64,000 bases of DNA from Pseudomonas mucoides (lineage in GTDB: Bacteria > Pseudomonadota > Gammaproteobacteria > Pseudomonadales > Pseudomonadaceae), in the NCBI RefSeq assembly GCF_015461845.1, contig NZ_JACOPW010000007.1:186001-250000 (forward strand), written 5' to 3'. The number at the start of each line of letters is the position of its first letter. The stretch's first letter is position 1. Position numbers and translations under genes: made by a program. This document shows positions 26,506-36,299 of this stretch, piece by piece. The notes under the pieces are model-generated. The model made no database searches. It saw only the letters and a program-made list of their open reading frames with translations, and was not told the DNA's origin.

Positions 26506-26777
26506 CCAAACCCTTCGATATGGCGCTGTTCCTGAGCGGCGTACTGACCGGCTCGACGGCCACGCAGCAACGCCACCTACGCCAAGCCCGAGTCATGCAA
26601 GCGGCCATTCAGCAGCGATGGCAGCGAGACAATCCCTGGACCTGGCAGCGCAAGCATGTGCGCTGGTTTCTCACTCAGCATCTGAAAGACCATTCCGACG
26701 CCACCTGGTATTACTATCGTCTCACCGCGCTATTGGTCTGGAAGCGATTAGGGAACGGCCGAGAATTGCTGATCTGA
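26502..26777 (+). CDS. Small hypothetical protein downstream of the recombinase
   Basis: This 91-residue protein starts at GTG 26502, overlapping the recombinase stop (GTGA). It is rich in Trp, Arg and Gln (NPWTWQRKHVRWFLTQHL, DATWYYYRLTALLVWKRLG), basic and probably helical. Translational coupling suggests it works with the recombinase, perhaps as an accessory DNA-binding factor. Unknown family. Confidence 0.55.
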   Translation: MTKPFDMALFLSGVLTGSTATQQRHLRQARVMQAAIQQRWQRDNPWTWQRKHVRWFLTQHLKDHSDATWYYYRLTALLVWKRLGNGRELLI

Positions 26778-27098
26778 CGCTCGAGTCGTGGATAGGCAAT
26801 CCTCCAGGTTCGCTTGCCCATCTATCTCAGCGTGGATATTCTCTTGCGGATAAACCTGCTCGAAAAACACCGCCACAATGGCAAAAAACAACCCAAACAG
26901 GTTAGTCGTGACAGATACAAACTCGCCAGCGCAGCCTTGCTGCGGCTCCAGATCTTTGCCCTGAGTGGGGGTGCCCGAGCATCGGATTAACATCCCTCCT
27001 TCTCAATGCCACATCTATCGCATTTCATGTCGCAGAGAATTGAGCACCTGCAACAGACTCACGCGACATCGCACAGCCTTTACCGTCAAGCCCGAGTG

Positions 27099-27132
27099 AG
27101 TCGTCGCATAACTTAGGAGTTAAGCGACGACT
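27099..27132. repeat. 34-bp near-perfect palindrome
   Basis: The outer 9-bp arms AGTCGTCGC/GCGACGACT, one A-A mismatch, inner 5-bp arms TAACT/AGTTA and a TAGG loop make a strong cruciform in a gene-free stretch (26778-27161). The rest of that stretch shows nothing I can name. There is no T-run, so it is not a terminator. A recombination or nicking site is possible. Confidence 0.5.
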
Positions 27133-27161
27133 GTGGCTTGGAGCGACAGGCAGCTATCTAG

Positions 27162-27257
27162 GATGACACCATCGATCGGGCCAAGCGAGCCGAGCTAGCC
27201 CGCCGCCGCGCGCGCTCTGGCGTACAGCCACCCCTGGAGCCCAAAGACGAACATTAA
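27162..27257 (+). pseudogene. C-terminal gene fragment
   Basis: After a stop codon at 27159-27161 the frame reads DTIDRAKRAELARRRARSG and ends in QPPLEPKDEH before TAA. It has no start or ribosome site. It looks like the tail of a larger mobile-element protein whose body has been lost; the parent family is not identified. Confidence 0.4.
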
Positions 27258-27269
27258 GGTTGAGGTCGT

Positions 27270-28082
27270 TCAACTGGAAGTTCGCGGTGGGAATTCGTAC
27301 ACGTCCGTGGAGCTACCGGCCTCGGCCCACTGCAAATGATGGAAGTCGAAGGACTGCTGCAACTGCGGCTTGACGATGCGAAAGTATGGCGAGACGTCGA
27401 AGTCGCGTGGCACGAACAGGCTGTAGTTGCGGATGTGTAACAGCTCGCGACACGCCTGCTCTACCGCCGGATGCAGGGGATCGCGGCTGTCGATCTCCGG
27501 CAGGATTGGATAGTGGATTGACTCGAAAGCCTGTGCCAGCAACGTCGAACAGATCGCCCGAGTGGGGGGAACCACTGCCAAACGCGATCATCCGCCGCTT
27601 CAGTCACCCCGGTAGCGGCGGTCTCACCAGGTAGCGGGCAAGATCGAACAGGTTGCGCAGATCGTAGCCCTGTCCAAGCCGCCCGCGCACGAAATCCAGC
27701 AACGCCGCGAGGTCGGTCTCATCCAGCCCGATCGGACGGCAGATGCGAGTGTGCTGGTCCAGGAAGTCCGCCAGCAGCACCAGGTGCACTCCGGCCACTA
27801 CATCGGCCTCGATCAGCTCGCGCACCGGCTCGCTAGCGCCGGACATAGGTCCCAGGCGGTCACCGACGTATAGCGCGGCGTGCGACCAGGTGGACTGGGT
27901 CAGGTACTTGATCGCGCTGGAGAGGCGGCTGGTGCCTTCTACCAGCAGCACATCGCCCACCCGCAGGGTGGCGGCGAGGTGTTCCGGCGGGAAAGCCGGC
28001 AGCTGGCTGTGGCCGGGGCGGGGCGTGGCCGCGTCAGGTGGCCGGCTAGCCGAAGATCAAGGGCATGCAACAACGACATCAT
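27270..28082 (-). pseudogene. Broken YiiX-like permuted papain-fold protein gene
   Basis: From ATG 28082 (GGAG upstream) the minus strand reads MMSLLHALDLRLAGHLTRPR. It shifts frame within a GC-rich run near 28020 and continues as LPAFPPEHLAATLRVGDVLL, then SSAIKYLTQSTWSHAALYVG. A TGA at about 27606 stands where Trp is expected (PPLPG*LKRRMIAFGSG). A second shift occurs in a C-run near 27575, after which it reads TRAICSTLLAQAFESIHYPI to the stop at 27270. The His (STWSH) and Cys (RAICSTL) pair is that of YiiX/YaeF-type amidases. At least three lesions make it a pseudogene. Confidence 0.75.
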
Positions 28083-29349
28083 CTGCTCCAGGTTGGGCTG
28101 ACGACAAGGCTAGCGCAAAGCCACGGGACAGGCTCACCTCGCTAGGCCAGCCAGAGATCATGCCGAGATAAGGCAAAAATTAGGACATTCCCGTTGCTGG
28201 CTGTTGTTCTATAAAGACTTTAGCGCAAACCACTTCAAGTCCTCCTGAATGGCTGGCCACCTCACCGACACCACCTTCTGATTCTCGGCTAAGGCAAATG
28301 CATTCGAGCTAGGGCCGAGGCTCAGGCGTGACCGGATTTAACTTATGGGCGATGTCAGATGTTCATGATCATCCCAAGTTTTTGAAATATCTGTTTTTTA
28401 TCCCTTCCAATCACGCTATAGATTCATCGAAAGTTGTTCATGGGCAAAGCAACTATGGCACCTTCCGTCGGCAGGATATCGAAGAAGCCCCCAGTGCCCT
28501 TATGCACGGCAGCTCTACTTCGGCTCACCTTTACAGACTTATATGCATCCGACGTACAGTCAAAGATGCAGATCGGAGAGTCTCAGCGCAGGTCGACCAG
28601 CTGCAGATCGTCGTGCTGCAAGGATAATCGGGTGTTAGTACTCGAAAACGGTTGAAACTGCTTAATAAGCTCGGAGGAAAGTATCATTATCACGTATAGA
28701 AAAGCAGCACAGGCAGGCTTTTCGAACTATCGAGAACGGGGCCAAGATTGGAGCGGTCGTGGAGGAGGTTAGTAAGCAATTAGCCGCAAGTGGGTATTCG
28801 CCTTGAGACTATTGTCATCAAGGTCGGTGAACTAAATCTTGATTACCTGGCTACTTTTTCGGAGCGGTCGTGGCCGAGCAGTTTAACGAACTAGGTAAGA
28901 TTGTCATGTTAATATAACTCTTAATTTTGATCTGTTGCTTTTATTCGGAGCAGAGGATACCCAATGAAAAATTGGAACCTTCGACGCATTGATCAACACT
29001 GGCCGGCAACAAGGTCGCATTCGAGCCACCGAATGCTGGATGCCTTTCGGCAGGTGAGTCCAGCCACTGACAGCATTGCGTAGGGAACGCATATCGATTA
29101 GCACTCATCTCGACAAACGCTTGGACGATTGTGCATCAAATGAGGATATGCTGGCTGGCGCGGTGCAAAACCTGCGACTTTTGACCAATTTTTCTCCCAG
29201 GGCACTAGCCATGAGATCGATGCGCAGGCACTGAGCAGAATTGAACTAACCCAACAACAGATCAGTAAAGCCATCCCAAGGCCGGAAGCTTTCAGTGTGC
29301 TACGTCGAAGGTGAGCTAACCATGAGCTGCGCTCCAATGTACACCTGTC
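28083..29349. other. Decayed region with gene fragments
   Basis: No intact gene is visible over about 1.27 kb. Fragments readable on the plus strand include GTFDALINTGRQQGRIRATE (about 28970-29050, ending in TGA). A frameshifted piece at about 29085-29330 reads DKRLDDCASNEDMLAGAVQ and then, in another frame, DAQALSRIELTQQQISKAIP before TGA at about 29310. The segment GAVVEEVSKQLAASGYSP ends at TGA near 28805. These look like remains of mobile-element genes; I cannot name the families. Confidence 0.45.
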
Positions 29350-29377
29350 ATAACAGATGTTATATTGAGTACGTACT
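29350..29377. promoter_or_regulatory. Candidate operator of the XRE regulator
   Basis: Two palindromes lie 36-63 bp upstream of the regulator start: ATAACAGATGTTAT (29350-29363, 6-bp arms) and AGTACGTACT (29368-29377). Either could bind the Cro/C1-type protein encoded next, giving autoregulation of the restriction operon. Confidence 0.45.
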
Positions 29378-29412
29378 TCAGATTTGTATTGCTGGCAGAC
29401 AGAGGCCAAGTC

Positions 29413-29619
29413 ATGACGCAAAAATTTAACTGTTTTGCCAGCGAAGTCAAAGCCCTGCGCAAGAAGTTGATTATGTCGCAGGAAAATTTAGCCGCAGAAT
29501 TAGGTGTGAGTTTTGCAACTGTCAACCGCTGGGAAAACGGTAAGACTCAACCATCAAAATTGGCAAAAAATCAGTTTGAACGCTTTTGCGAATTACAAAA
29601 AAAACAAGGAGCGTTATAA
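29413..29619 (+). CDS. Cro/C1-type (XRE) regulator of the type I restriction operon
   Basis: This 68-residue protein starts at ATG 29413. An in-frame start at 29365 would add 16 residues without a ribosome site. A single HTH_3 domain covers most of it: EVKALRKKLIMSQENLAAEL, then GVSFATVNRWENGKTQPSKL. The helix 2-turn-helix 3 residues are typical XRE. The stop is directly followed by the hsdR ATG (29620). As in other restriction loci it probably delays or limits restriction gene expression when the island enters a new host. Confidence 0.85.
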   Translation: MTQKFNCFASEVKALRKKLIMSQENLAAELGVSFATVNRWENGKTQPSKLAKNQFERFCELQKKQGAL

Positions 29620-32600
29620 ATGGCAAGCAGCAACTTTGATTGTCTCAAACACCATGATGAACTTCTGGTTCGCCTAGCCCAAACAGCCGAAACCTGCTTT
29701 GTACCAGACCCTAATACAACACTCATAAAAATGCGTCAGCTGGGAGAAGAGCTAGCTAAAACCATCGCCTCACGTGTCGGTGTCGAATCCGGTTCTGACA
29801 TCAAGCAAGTTGATTTGTTGCGCGATCTGGACTACACCCTAAGGCTAGATATTCAAATAAAAGATGCTTTCCACGCTCTTAGAAAGCTGGGCAATCCTGC
29901 GGCTCACGATATTACATCTTCGACCCATCGAGATGCACTCAAAGCTCTACAGGTGGGGCACGCACTAAGCGCTTGGTTTCATATCAGCTTTGGCGGGGAT
30001 AAAGCCAAAGATTTTAAGCTCACTCCCTTCGTTAAGCCGAGGGACCCTTCGGAAAAAGTGCGTCAGCTCGAAGAAGCGCTACTCGAGCTACACAAGCAAA
30101 ATAGGTCCGCAGAAGAACGTTTGGCCCACGCGGAACAATTAAAGCAAATAGAGGCACTTAAAGCCGCAGCCGAGGAGCAGCGCGCCGAGAAAATGGCTGG
30201 CGAGAGTAAGGTGTGGGAAGAGATCGCCACCGAACATGAGGCCAAGCTAGTCGAGTATCGTGCAAAGATGGATGCCGCGAATGTTATGTATAAACTAACA
30301 TTCCAAAGTCAAGCCCCACAACAGCAGGCCGAACAAATCCGGCGAGTCGAAAAAAACACTCTACAACTTAACGAAGCCGAAACCCGTATTTTAATCGATG
30401 AGCAGCTGATTTCTGCGGGCTGGGAAGCCGATAGCGTCAATCTCAAATACTCCAAGGGCGCGCGCCCTGTACCCAATGAAAATAGAGCTATTGCTGAATG
30501 GCCATCAGGCTCCGGCCCCGCTGACTACGTACTTTTTATGGGGATGACTCCCGTTGCAGTAGTTGAAGCGAAAAAGAGTGCAAAAAGCGTTTATGGCAGT
30601 ATCGATCAATCTAAACGCTATGCTAAGGAGCTGCAAGAGCAGAATGCTTTTATCATCGAAACTTGCTATGGAGAATTTAAGGTTCCACTAACTTTCGCCA
30701 CTAACGGACGTCCCTATTTAAAGCAGCTAGAAAGAGAAAGCGGGATCTGGTTCTTGGACGTACGTGATAACAGTAACCGCCGAAAAGCTTTGAAAGGCTG
30801 GTACACACCACAAGAAATAAAAACCTACCTCCGACAAACTCCACAAAAGGCAGAAGCCGAGCTGGATATAATGGATTTTGATTACAACCTGAAGCTGCGC
30901 GACTATCAGGTTGATGCAATCAAAGCGGTCGAGGGTTGTATAAAACAAGGTAAAGAAACCGCATTAATTGCCATGGCCACCGGCACCGGGAAAACCAAAA
31001 CTGCAATAGCCATGATCTATCGATTACTAAAAGCAGAGCGTTTTCGTCGTATCCTTTTTTTGGTTGACCGTTCAGCGCTAGGCATTCAAGCCACAGATGA
31101 TTTTAGTGAAGTTCGTCTAGAAAACCTCAACACCTTTGCGGACACCTTTGAGGTGATGGGGATGGAGCAAAACAAAGCGCCAAAGATCACACCAGACGAC
31201 GGCACTAAAGTGCATGTCGCCACTGTACAGGGGCTGGTGAAACGCCTCCTATACCCCGGCGATAACGACAATAAACCAAGTGTGGGCCAATACGATTGCA
31301 TTGTGGTAGACGAGTGCCATCGGGGATACCTGCTCGACCGCGAGTTAAGTGACACTGAAATCCTATTTCGCGACCAGCAAGATTACCAATCAAAATATCG
31401 TTGCGTTATCGAATACTTTGATGCCTTTAAAGTCGGCTTGACCGCAACACCGGCTCTGCATACCACCGATATATTTGGCCCGCCGGTTTTCACTTACAGT
31501 TATACTGAGGCCGTACTTGATGGCCACTTGAACGATCACCTGCCGCCAGTTCGCATTCACACCAAGCTGGCCGAGCGAGGGATCAAGTATGCCGTGAACG
31601 AAGATGTAAAGGTATACGATGCTGAAAAAAACAGCATTGAAACTTACAAAACACCTGATGAACTAAACTTCGATGTGGCTGACTTTAACCGTAAGGTCAT
31701 TGCCCCAGAATTTACCAAAGCCGTCACTCGATGGCTGATCGAAAGCGATTCGATTAATCCCTACTCACCAGCCAAAACCCTAGTTTTCTGCGTCACCGAC
31801 AAACACGCTGACGATGTCGTCGAAGCCTTCAAAGCAGCCATTGAGAACTACCATGGCGAAGTGGAAGACGATACCGTGCAAAAAATCACAGGCGCTAGCG
31901 ATAAACCTCTAGCGAAAATCCGCAGCTACAAAAACGATCGCTTGCCCAATATCGCAGTCACTGTTGATTTGTTAACAACCGGTATAGATGTCCCCAGTAT
32001 TTGCAATTTGGTGTTTTTACGCCGAGTCAACAACCGTATTTTGTTTGAACAGATGTTGGGGCGCGCTACCCGTCTGTGTCCTGCAATTGGCAAAGGCCCA
32101 TTTCGTGTCTACGACGCTGTGGATATCTACAAACAGTTAGAGAAAGTCAACACCATGAAGCCGGTGGTGACTAACGTTAACATCAAATTTAGTGAACTCG
32201 CAGTGGAAATGACCCAAGCCACCGCCCCAGATTTGCAAGACCTAGCAAAAAAACAATTTATTGCAAAACTTCAAGTAAAGAAGAATTTTTTAAGCGACGA
32301 GCAAGCTGAAAAATTTGAAACTATCGTCGGCAAACCACCTGCGGAATTTGCCAAAGAACTCAAATCCATGCCGCTAGAAATAGTCGCCGAATGGTTTACC
32401 AACCATCCTGGTTTGGGGGAATTGTTAGATCAAAAATTCTCAGGCAGCGGAGGCAGCGCTAAACCAAACCTGGTGCTTCACGACGGTGAAGATGAATTCA
32501 CCCATACCACGACCGGTTATGGTGAAGGTAAAAAACCCGAAGATTATCTCAATGCTTTTCAAAACTTTATCAACGCGAACAGCAACCGGTTGCAAGCGAT

Positions 32601-33030
32601 AAAAACAGTCATCAACAAACCCTGGACCCTAAGCCGCCAAAGTCTAAAGGAGCTTGCGGTCGAGCTGGACCTCAATCATTTTCGCGAAAAGGATTTGCAA
32701 ACCGCCTGGCAAGAAGTAAAACAGGAAGAAATTGCCGCGCGCATCATCGGCTTCATTCGCCAAGCCGCATTAGGAGAAGCTCTAATCCCTTGGGAGCAAC
32801 GAGTTGATCAAGCGCTGGAAAAAATTCTGCAGTCTCAAGTGTGGAAAACCCCGCAGCGTGAGTGGTTGCATTTGATCGCAGTACAAACGAAAGCCACTAC
32901 TATCGTCGATGAGGCAAACCTGAATCAGGGTATATTTAGACATCAGGGTGGCGTTAAACGCGCCGACAAATTATTTGGAAAACCCGTAGTCGAAGTGCTG
33001 GAACGATTTAATCTAGCACTGTGGAACTAA
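29620..33030 (+). CDS. hsdR: Type I restriction enzyme, R subunit
   Basis: This 1136-residue protein has an N-terminal DUF4145-like helical domain and coiled coil (residues about 1-230, with EERLAHAEQLKQIEALKAAA). The HsdR nuclease domain follows (about 245-400, with GSGPADYVLF and VAVVEAKKS, the PD-(D/E)xK core). Next come the SF2 motor with Walker A ATGTGKTKTA (about 453), VVDECHRGY (about 563) and GLTATPALHT, the C-terminal motor lobe (LLTTGIDVPSICNLVFLRRV, EQMLGRATR), and a helical end that binds the HsdM/S core. The length and N-terminal extension fit the EcoEI-like branch. It uses ATP to translocate and cut unmodified DNA. It is AT-richer than the chromosome, in line with transfer. Confidence 0.95.
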   Translation: MASSNFDCLKHHDELLVRLAQTAETCFVPDPNTTLIKMRQLGEELAKTIASRVGVESGSDIKQVDLLRDLDYTLRLDIQIKDAFHALRKLGNPAAHDITSSTHRDALKALQVGHALSAWFHISFGGDKAKDFKLTPFVKPRDPSEKVRQLEEALLELHKQNRSAEERLAHAEQLKQIEALKAAAEEQRAEKMAGESKVWEEIATEHEAKLVEYRAKMDAANVMYKLTFQSQAPQQQAEQIRRVEKNTLQLNEAETRILIDEQLISAGWEADSVNLKYSKGARPVPNENRAIAEWPSGSGPADYVLFMGMTPVAVVEAKKSAKSVYGSIDQSKRYAKELQEQNAFIIETCYGEFKVPLTFATNGRPYLKQLERESGIWFLDVRDNSNRRKALKGWYTPQEIKTYLRQTPQKAEAELDIMDFDYNLKLRDYQVDAIKAVEGCIKQGKETALIAMATGTGKTKTAIAMIYRLLKAERFRRILFLVDRSALGIQATDDFSEVRLENLNTFADTFEVMGMEQNKAPKITPDDGTKVHVATVQGLVKRLLYPGDNDNKPSVGQYDCIVVDECHRGYLLDRELSDTEILFRDQQDYQSKYRCVIEYFDAFKVGLTATPALHTTDIFGPPVFTYSYTEAVLDGHLNDHLPPVRIHTKLAERGIKYAVNEDVKVYDAEKNSIETYKTPDELNFDVADFNRKVIAPEFTKAVTRWLIESDSINPYSPAKTLVFCVTDKHADDVVEAFKAAIENYHGEVEDDTVQKITGASDKPLAKIRSYKNDRLPNIAVTVDLLTTGIDVPSICNLVFLRRVNNRILFEQMLGRATRLCPAIGKGPFRVYDAVDIYKQLEKVNTMKPVVTNVNIKFSELAVEMTQATAPDLQDLAKKQFIAKLQVKKNFLSDEQAEKFETIVGKPPAEFAKELKSMPLEIVAEWFTNHPGLGELLDQKFSGSGGSAKPNLVLHDGEDEFTHTTTGYGEGKKPEDYLNAFQNFINANSNRLQAIKTVINKPWTLSRQSLKELAVELDLNHFREKDLQTAWQEVKQEEIAARIIGFIRQAALGEALIPWEQRVDQALEKILQSQVWKTPQREWLHLIAVQTKATTIVDEANLNQGIFRHQGGVKRADKLFGKPVVEVLERFNLALWN

Positions 33031-33080
33031 CTTTGTTTTATTTCTGCATAGTCGGGAATTTATAGGATGCAAATAGCATT

Positions 33081-34589
33081 ATGAGCACTCAAGACCTCGT
33101 CGCCAAACTCTGGAACCTTTGTAATCTGCTCAGGGATGACGGCGTTACCTATCACGAATACATCAACGAGTTAACCTTTCTTGTCTTCCTCAAAATGGTC
33201 GATGAAACTGGGCAGGAAGAACATATCCCCGCGGGCTACCGCTGGATCGACCTGGAGGCCCATAATTCGGCCTCTCGGCTAGACGAATACAAAAAACTGC
33301 TTATTCATCTGGGCAGCCACGGCTCGCTGATTACCCAAGCAATATACAACAACGCCAGCACCGTTATTCGCAAACCCGCTACTCTTAACAAACTGGTTAC
33401 GGAGATTGATAAGCTCGACTGGTACAGCGCCAAAACTGAAGGTTTGGGCGATATGTACGAAGGCCTGCTCGAAATTAACGCCACTGAGAAAAAATCCGGC
33501 GCCGGCCAATACTTTACCCCGCGCGTACTGATTAACGCCATGGTCGATCTAATGAAGCCGACATTGGACGATGTCATAGTCGACCCCACCGCGGGTACAG
33601 GCGGTTTTTTAATCAGCGCTCACCATTACGTTAATGCCCACAACAATATTCAAGCACTGGATGAGATCTCCTACGACAAATACCAGCACAAAACATTTTT
33701 TGGCATGGAACTGGTGCCTGACACCCGTCGCCTGGCAATGATGAACCTGATGCTGCACGATCTTGCCATTGACGACCAAAATGCCGGCATCTTTTATGGG
33801 GATACACTCAGCAATGAAGGCAAGCAACTCCCCTCGGCTACGTTGATTCTTGCCAATCCGCCTTTTGGCACCAAGCAGGGAGGCGGTATTCCTACGCGGG
33901 ATGATCTAATTCACTACACCAGCAACAAGCAACTGGCTTTTTTGCATCTGATATACCACGTTATGCTTAAACCTGGTGGTCGCGCCGCCGTAGTATTGCC
34001 CGATAACGTGTTGTTTGAGGGAGGTACAGGCAAAATCATCCGGCAAGACTTAATGGAAAAGTGTAATTTACATACTATTCTTCGTTTGCCCACGGGTATT
34101 TTTTACGCGGCTGGAGTTAAAACAAACGTATTATTTTTTGACAAACCTAAAGACCCAAAGAAAGACAAAGGTAATACTAAAAATGTATGGGTCTATGACT
34201 TACGCGCCAATATGCCGCAGTTTGGCAAGCGCACTCAGTTTAGTGCAAAACTTCTTGAGGAGTTCTATGAAGCCGTAGGCCATGATCTTACCCAAATAGA
34301 TGAGAAATCGCGCCAGAATTTTGTTAAGAGACATGCAGAAGGTAGTGACATTGGTGATGTCGAAACATGCCGTTTACGATGCTTCAGCCGTGAAGTCGTT
34401 CGTGCTAAGGACGATTCCTTGGATTTGGCGTGGATTCGAAATAACAGCATCGAAGACAGCGCCAATCTGCCAGAGCCTGACGCGTTGATAAATGAAGTAT
34501 TGGAGGAAATGGCAGGGGCGATGCTGGAACTGAAAGCGATCTTGGTGGAACTGGGCGCAGCAGAAGAAAATGAAGAGGTTATTCTGTGA
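33081..34589 (+). CDS. hsdM: Type I restriction-modification, DNA methyltransferase subunit
   Basis: This 502-residue N6-adenine methyltransferase has an N-terminal HsdM helical domain (residues 1 to about 140, ELTFLVFLKMVDETG) and then the catalytic domain with motif I DPTAGTGGF (about 168) and motif IV NPPF (about 258). The region around ENEGGTGK-like VLFEGGTGKIIRQD and YAAGVKTNVLFF is typical of HsdM. The intergenic gap from hsdR is 50 bp, and the end overlaps hsdS by 4 bp. It methylates adenine within the site chosen by HsdS and forms part of the restriction complex. Confidence 0.96.
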   Translation: MSTQDLVAKLWNLCNLLRDDGVTYHEYINELTFLVFLKMVDETGQEEHIPAGYRWIDLEAHNSASRLDEYKKLLIHLGSHGSLITQAIYNNASTVIRKPATLNKLVTEIDKLDWYSAKTEGLGDMYEGLLEINATEKKSGAGQYFTPRVLINAMVDLMKPTLDDVIVDPTAGTGGFLISAHHYVNAHNNIQALDEISYDKYQHKTFFGMELVPDTRRLAMMNLMLHDLAIDDQNAGIFYGDTLSNEGKQLPSATLILANPPFGTKQGGGIPTRDDLIHYTSNKQLAFLHLIYHVMLKPGGRAAVVLPDNVLFEGGTGKIIRQDLMEKCNLHTILRLPTGIFYAAGVKTNVLFFDKPKDPKKDKGNTKNVWVYDLRANMPQFGKRTQFSAKLLEEFYEAVGHDLTQIDEKSRQNFVKRHAEGSDIGDVETCRLRCFSREVVRAKDDSLDLAWIRNNSIEDSANLPEPDALINEVLEEMAGAMLELKAILVELGAAEENEEVIL

Positions 34590-36274
34590 TCAGAGAATTA
34601 CCAAAAAGCTGGGAAACCCCTCATTTAGAAGAACTACTTAACTTTGTCATCGGTGGGGACTGGGGCGAAGATCCAGAATTCGAAGGTGAGGGTTTTACTG
34701 AGGTTTTTTGTATTCGCGGTACCGAATTCAGACACTGGGAACAAGAAAAGGGCGCAACAAAAGTTCGTCGTAAAGTTAAAGTTTCTAGCCTTGAAAAAAG
34801 AATTTTGGAAGAAGGTGATATTTTAATCGAGGTTTCTGGCGGGGGACCAGATCAACCTGTTGGCCGAACTGTGTTGATTGATTCAAAATCTTTGGCCGTG
34901 AGGGACGAGCTTCCAAACGTTTGTACGAACTTCATTCGCCTGGCGAAGCCTAGCTCAAAAATAAATTCGGCATACTTGAATTATTACTTAAAAAGCTTTT
35001 ATTTGTCTGGCGAAGTTACCAAATATCAGGGAGGCAGTAATAATCTTAGAAATTTGAAGTTTAAGGAGTATTGCAAGATACTTGTACCACTCGCCCCCTT
35101 AGACGAACAGACTTGCATTGCGAATAAACTTGATAGCTTACTCGCCAAAGTCAATGCGGCTCAGGCACGATTAGAGAACATTCCCCTCCTGCTTAAACGA
35201 TTCCGGCAATCCGTCCTCGCCACCGCTGCTTCGGGTGAGCTAACTCGAGAATGGAGGGGGGACGTAGGCAGTCGTGAAGATTCTCTCACATGGGAATTTA
35301 AAAACCTACCTAGCAACTGGCAATTGAAGCTACTACCACAAGTGTCAGAAGCCAGATTAGGGAAAATGTTGGATAAAACTAAGAATCTCGGAAAACCCAC
35401 TCGGTACCTCGGGAATATCAACGTTAGATGGGGGGCATTTGACTTAAATGATTTAAAAGAGATTCTTCTATCTGAGAAGGAATATGAGGAGCTAAAAATT
35501 AATGACGGTGACCTCCTGTTATGTGAAGGGGGCGAACCTGGCCGCGGCGCGGTATGGAAAGGCGGCGACAATGAACTAACTTTCCAAAAAGCGTTGCATA
35601 GAGTTCGTTTCGATGGAAGTGTGCTTGCGGACTTTGCATTGTTATGCATCGAAAATGACGCGCGCCAAAATAGACTTTCATTACTTTTCACAGGCACAAC
35701 CATTAAACATCTAACAGGAAAAGCTTTAAAAAAATACCCTCTTCCTATACCTCCATTAGAAGAACAGAAAGAAATTGTCCGTCGTGTCGAGTCTCTTTTC
35801 GCACTATCCAATGCGGCTGAAAGGCAATACGATGAAGCAAAAAAACGCATCGACCGTTTAACTGAATCGCTTCTAGCAAAAGCCTTCCGCGGTGAGCTGG
35901 TGCCACAAGACCCCAAAGACGAACTAGCTTCGGTGTTGTTAAAACAGATTCAAGTCGAACGTGGACAACTAGTAGCAAATAAACCCAAACGCCAGGCCAG
36001 TACACGTAAAGCCGGCAACAAGAATAGCGATTTGAAATCGAGCAAGACAACCTACATGAAACTTTTCGAAGCACCTAAAAACTATCTTGTTGACCTGCTT
36101 ATCAAGCTGGGTGATGAAGCGCATCCCAAGGTGTTATGGAGCAAAACCGAGCTCACGATCGACGACTTTTACGCCAAGCTCAAGCAGGAAATCCAAGCAG
36201 GCAGTATTGTGGATGACAACGTCTCGTCCGACCCGACCCTGCGCAAGCTAAAACTAGCCAAACCGGCGGCTTAA
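34586..36274 (+). CDS. hsdS: Type I restriction-modification, specificity subunit
   Basis: This 562-residue protein has two target-recognition domains (residues about 5-170 and 240-400). Each is followed by a conserved helical spacer: PLAPLDEQTCIANKLDSLLA and PIPPLEEQKEIVRRVESLFA. The end-of-repeat signatures SVLATAASGELTREWR and SLLAKAFRGELVPQDP are classic HsdS. A C-terminal extension of about 100 residues after a basic linker (KPKRQASTRKAGNK) ends in a small folded segment, as in EcoEI-type subunits. It overlaps hsdM (ATGA). The two recognition domains should define a bipartite site, which cannot be predicted here. Confidence 0.95.
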   Translation: MIRELPKSWETPHLEELLNFVIGGDWGEDPEFEGEGFTEVFCIRGTEFRHWEQEKGATKVRRKVKVSSLEKRILEEGDILIEVSGGGPDQPVGRTVLIDSKSLAVRDELPNVCTNFIRLAKPSSKINSAYLNYYLKSFYLSGEVTKYQGGSNNLRNLKFKEYCKILVPLAPLDEQTCIANKLDSLLAKVNAAQARLENIPLLLKRFRQSVLATAASGELTREWRGDVGSREDSLTWEFKNLPSNWQLKLLPQVSEARLGKMLDKTKNLGKPTRYLGNINVRWGAFDLNDLKEILLSEKEYEELKINDGDLLLCEGGEPGRGAVWKGGDNELTFQKALHRVRFDGSVLADFALLCIENDARQNRLSLLFTGTTIKHLTGKALKKYPLPIPPLEEQKEIVRRVESLFALSNAAERQYDEAKKRIDRLTESLLAKAFRGELVPQDPKDELASVLLKQIQVERGQLVANKPKRQASTRKAGNKNSDLKSSKTTYMKLFEAPKNYLVDLLIKLGDEAHPKVLWSKTELTIDDFYAKLKQEIQAGSIVDDNVSSDPTLRKLKLAKPAA

Positions 36275-36299
36275 CACACAAGGTAAGGGGAGTGAAGGT

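Noticed and set aside
28328..28655. Overlapping plus-strand open frames in the decayed region
   Set aside because: No ribosome site, no family resemblance, and two frames overlap through the same DNA; they are probably chance frames in degraded sequence.
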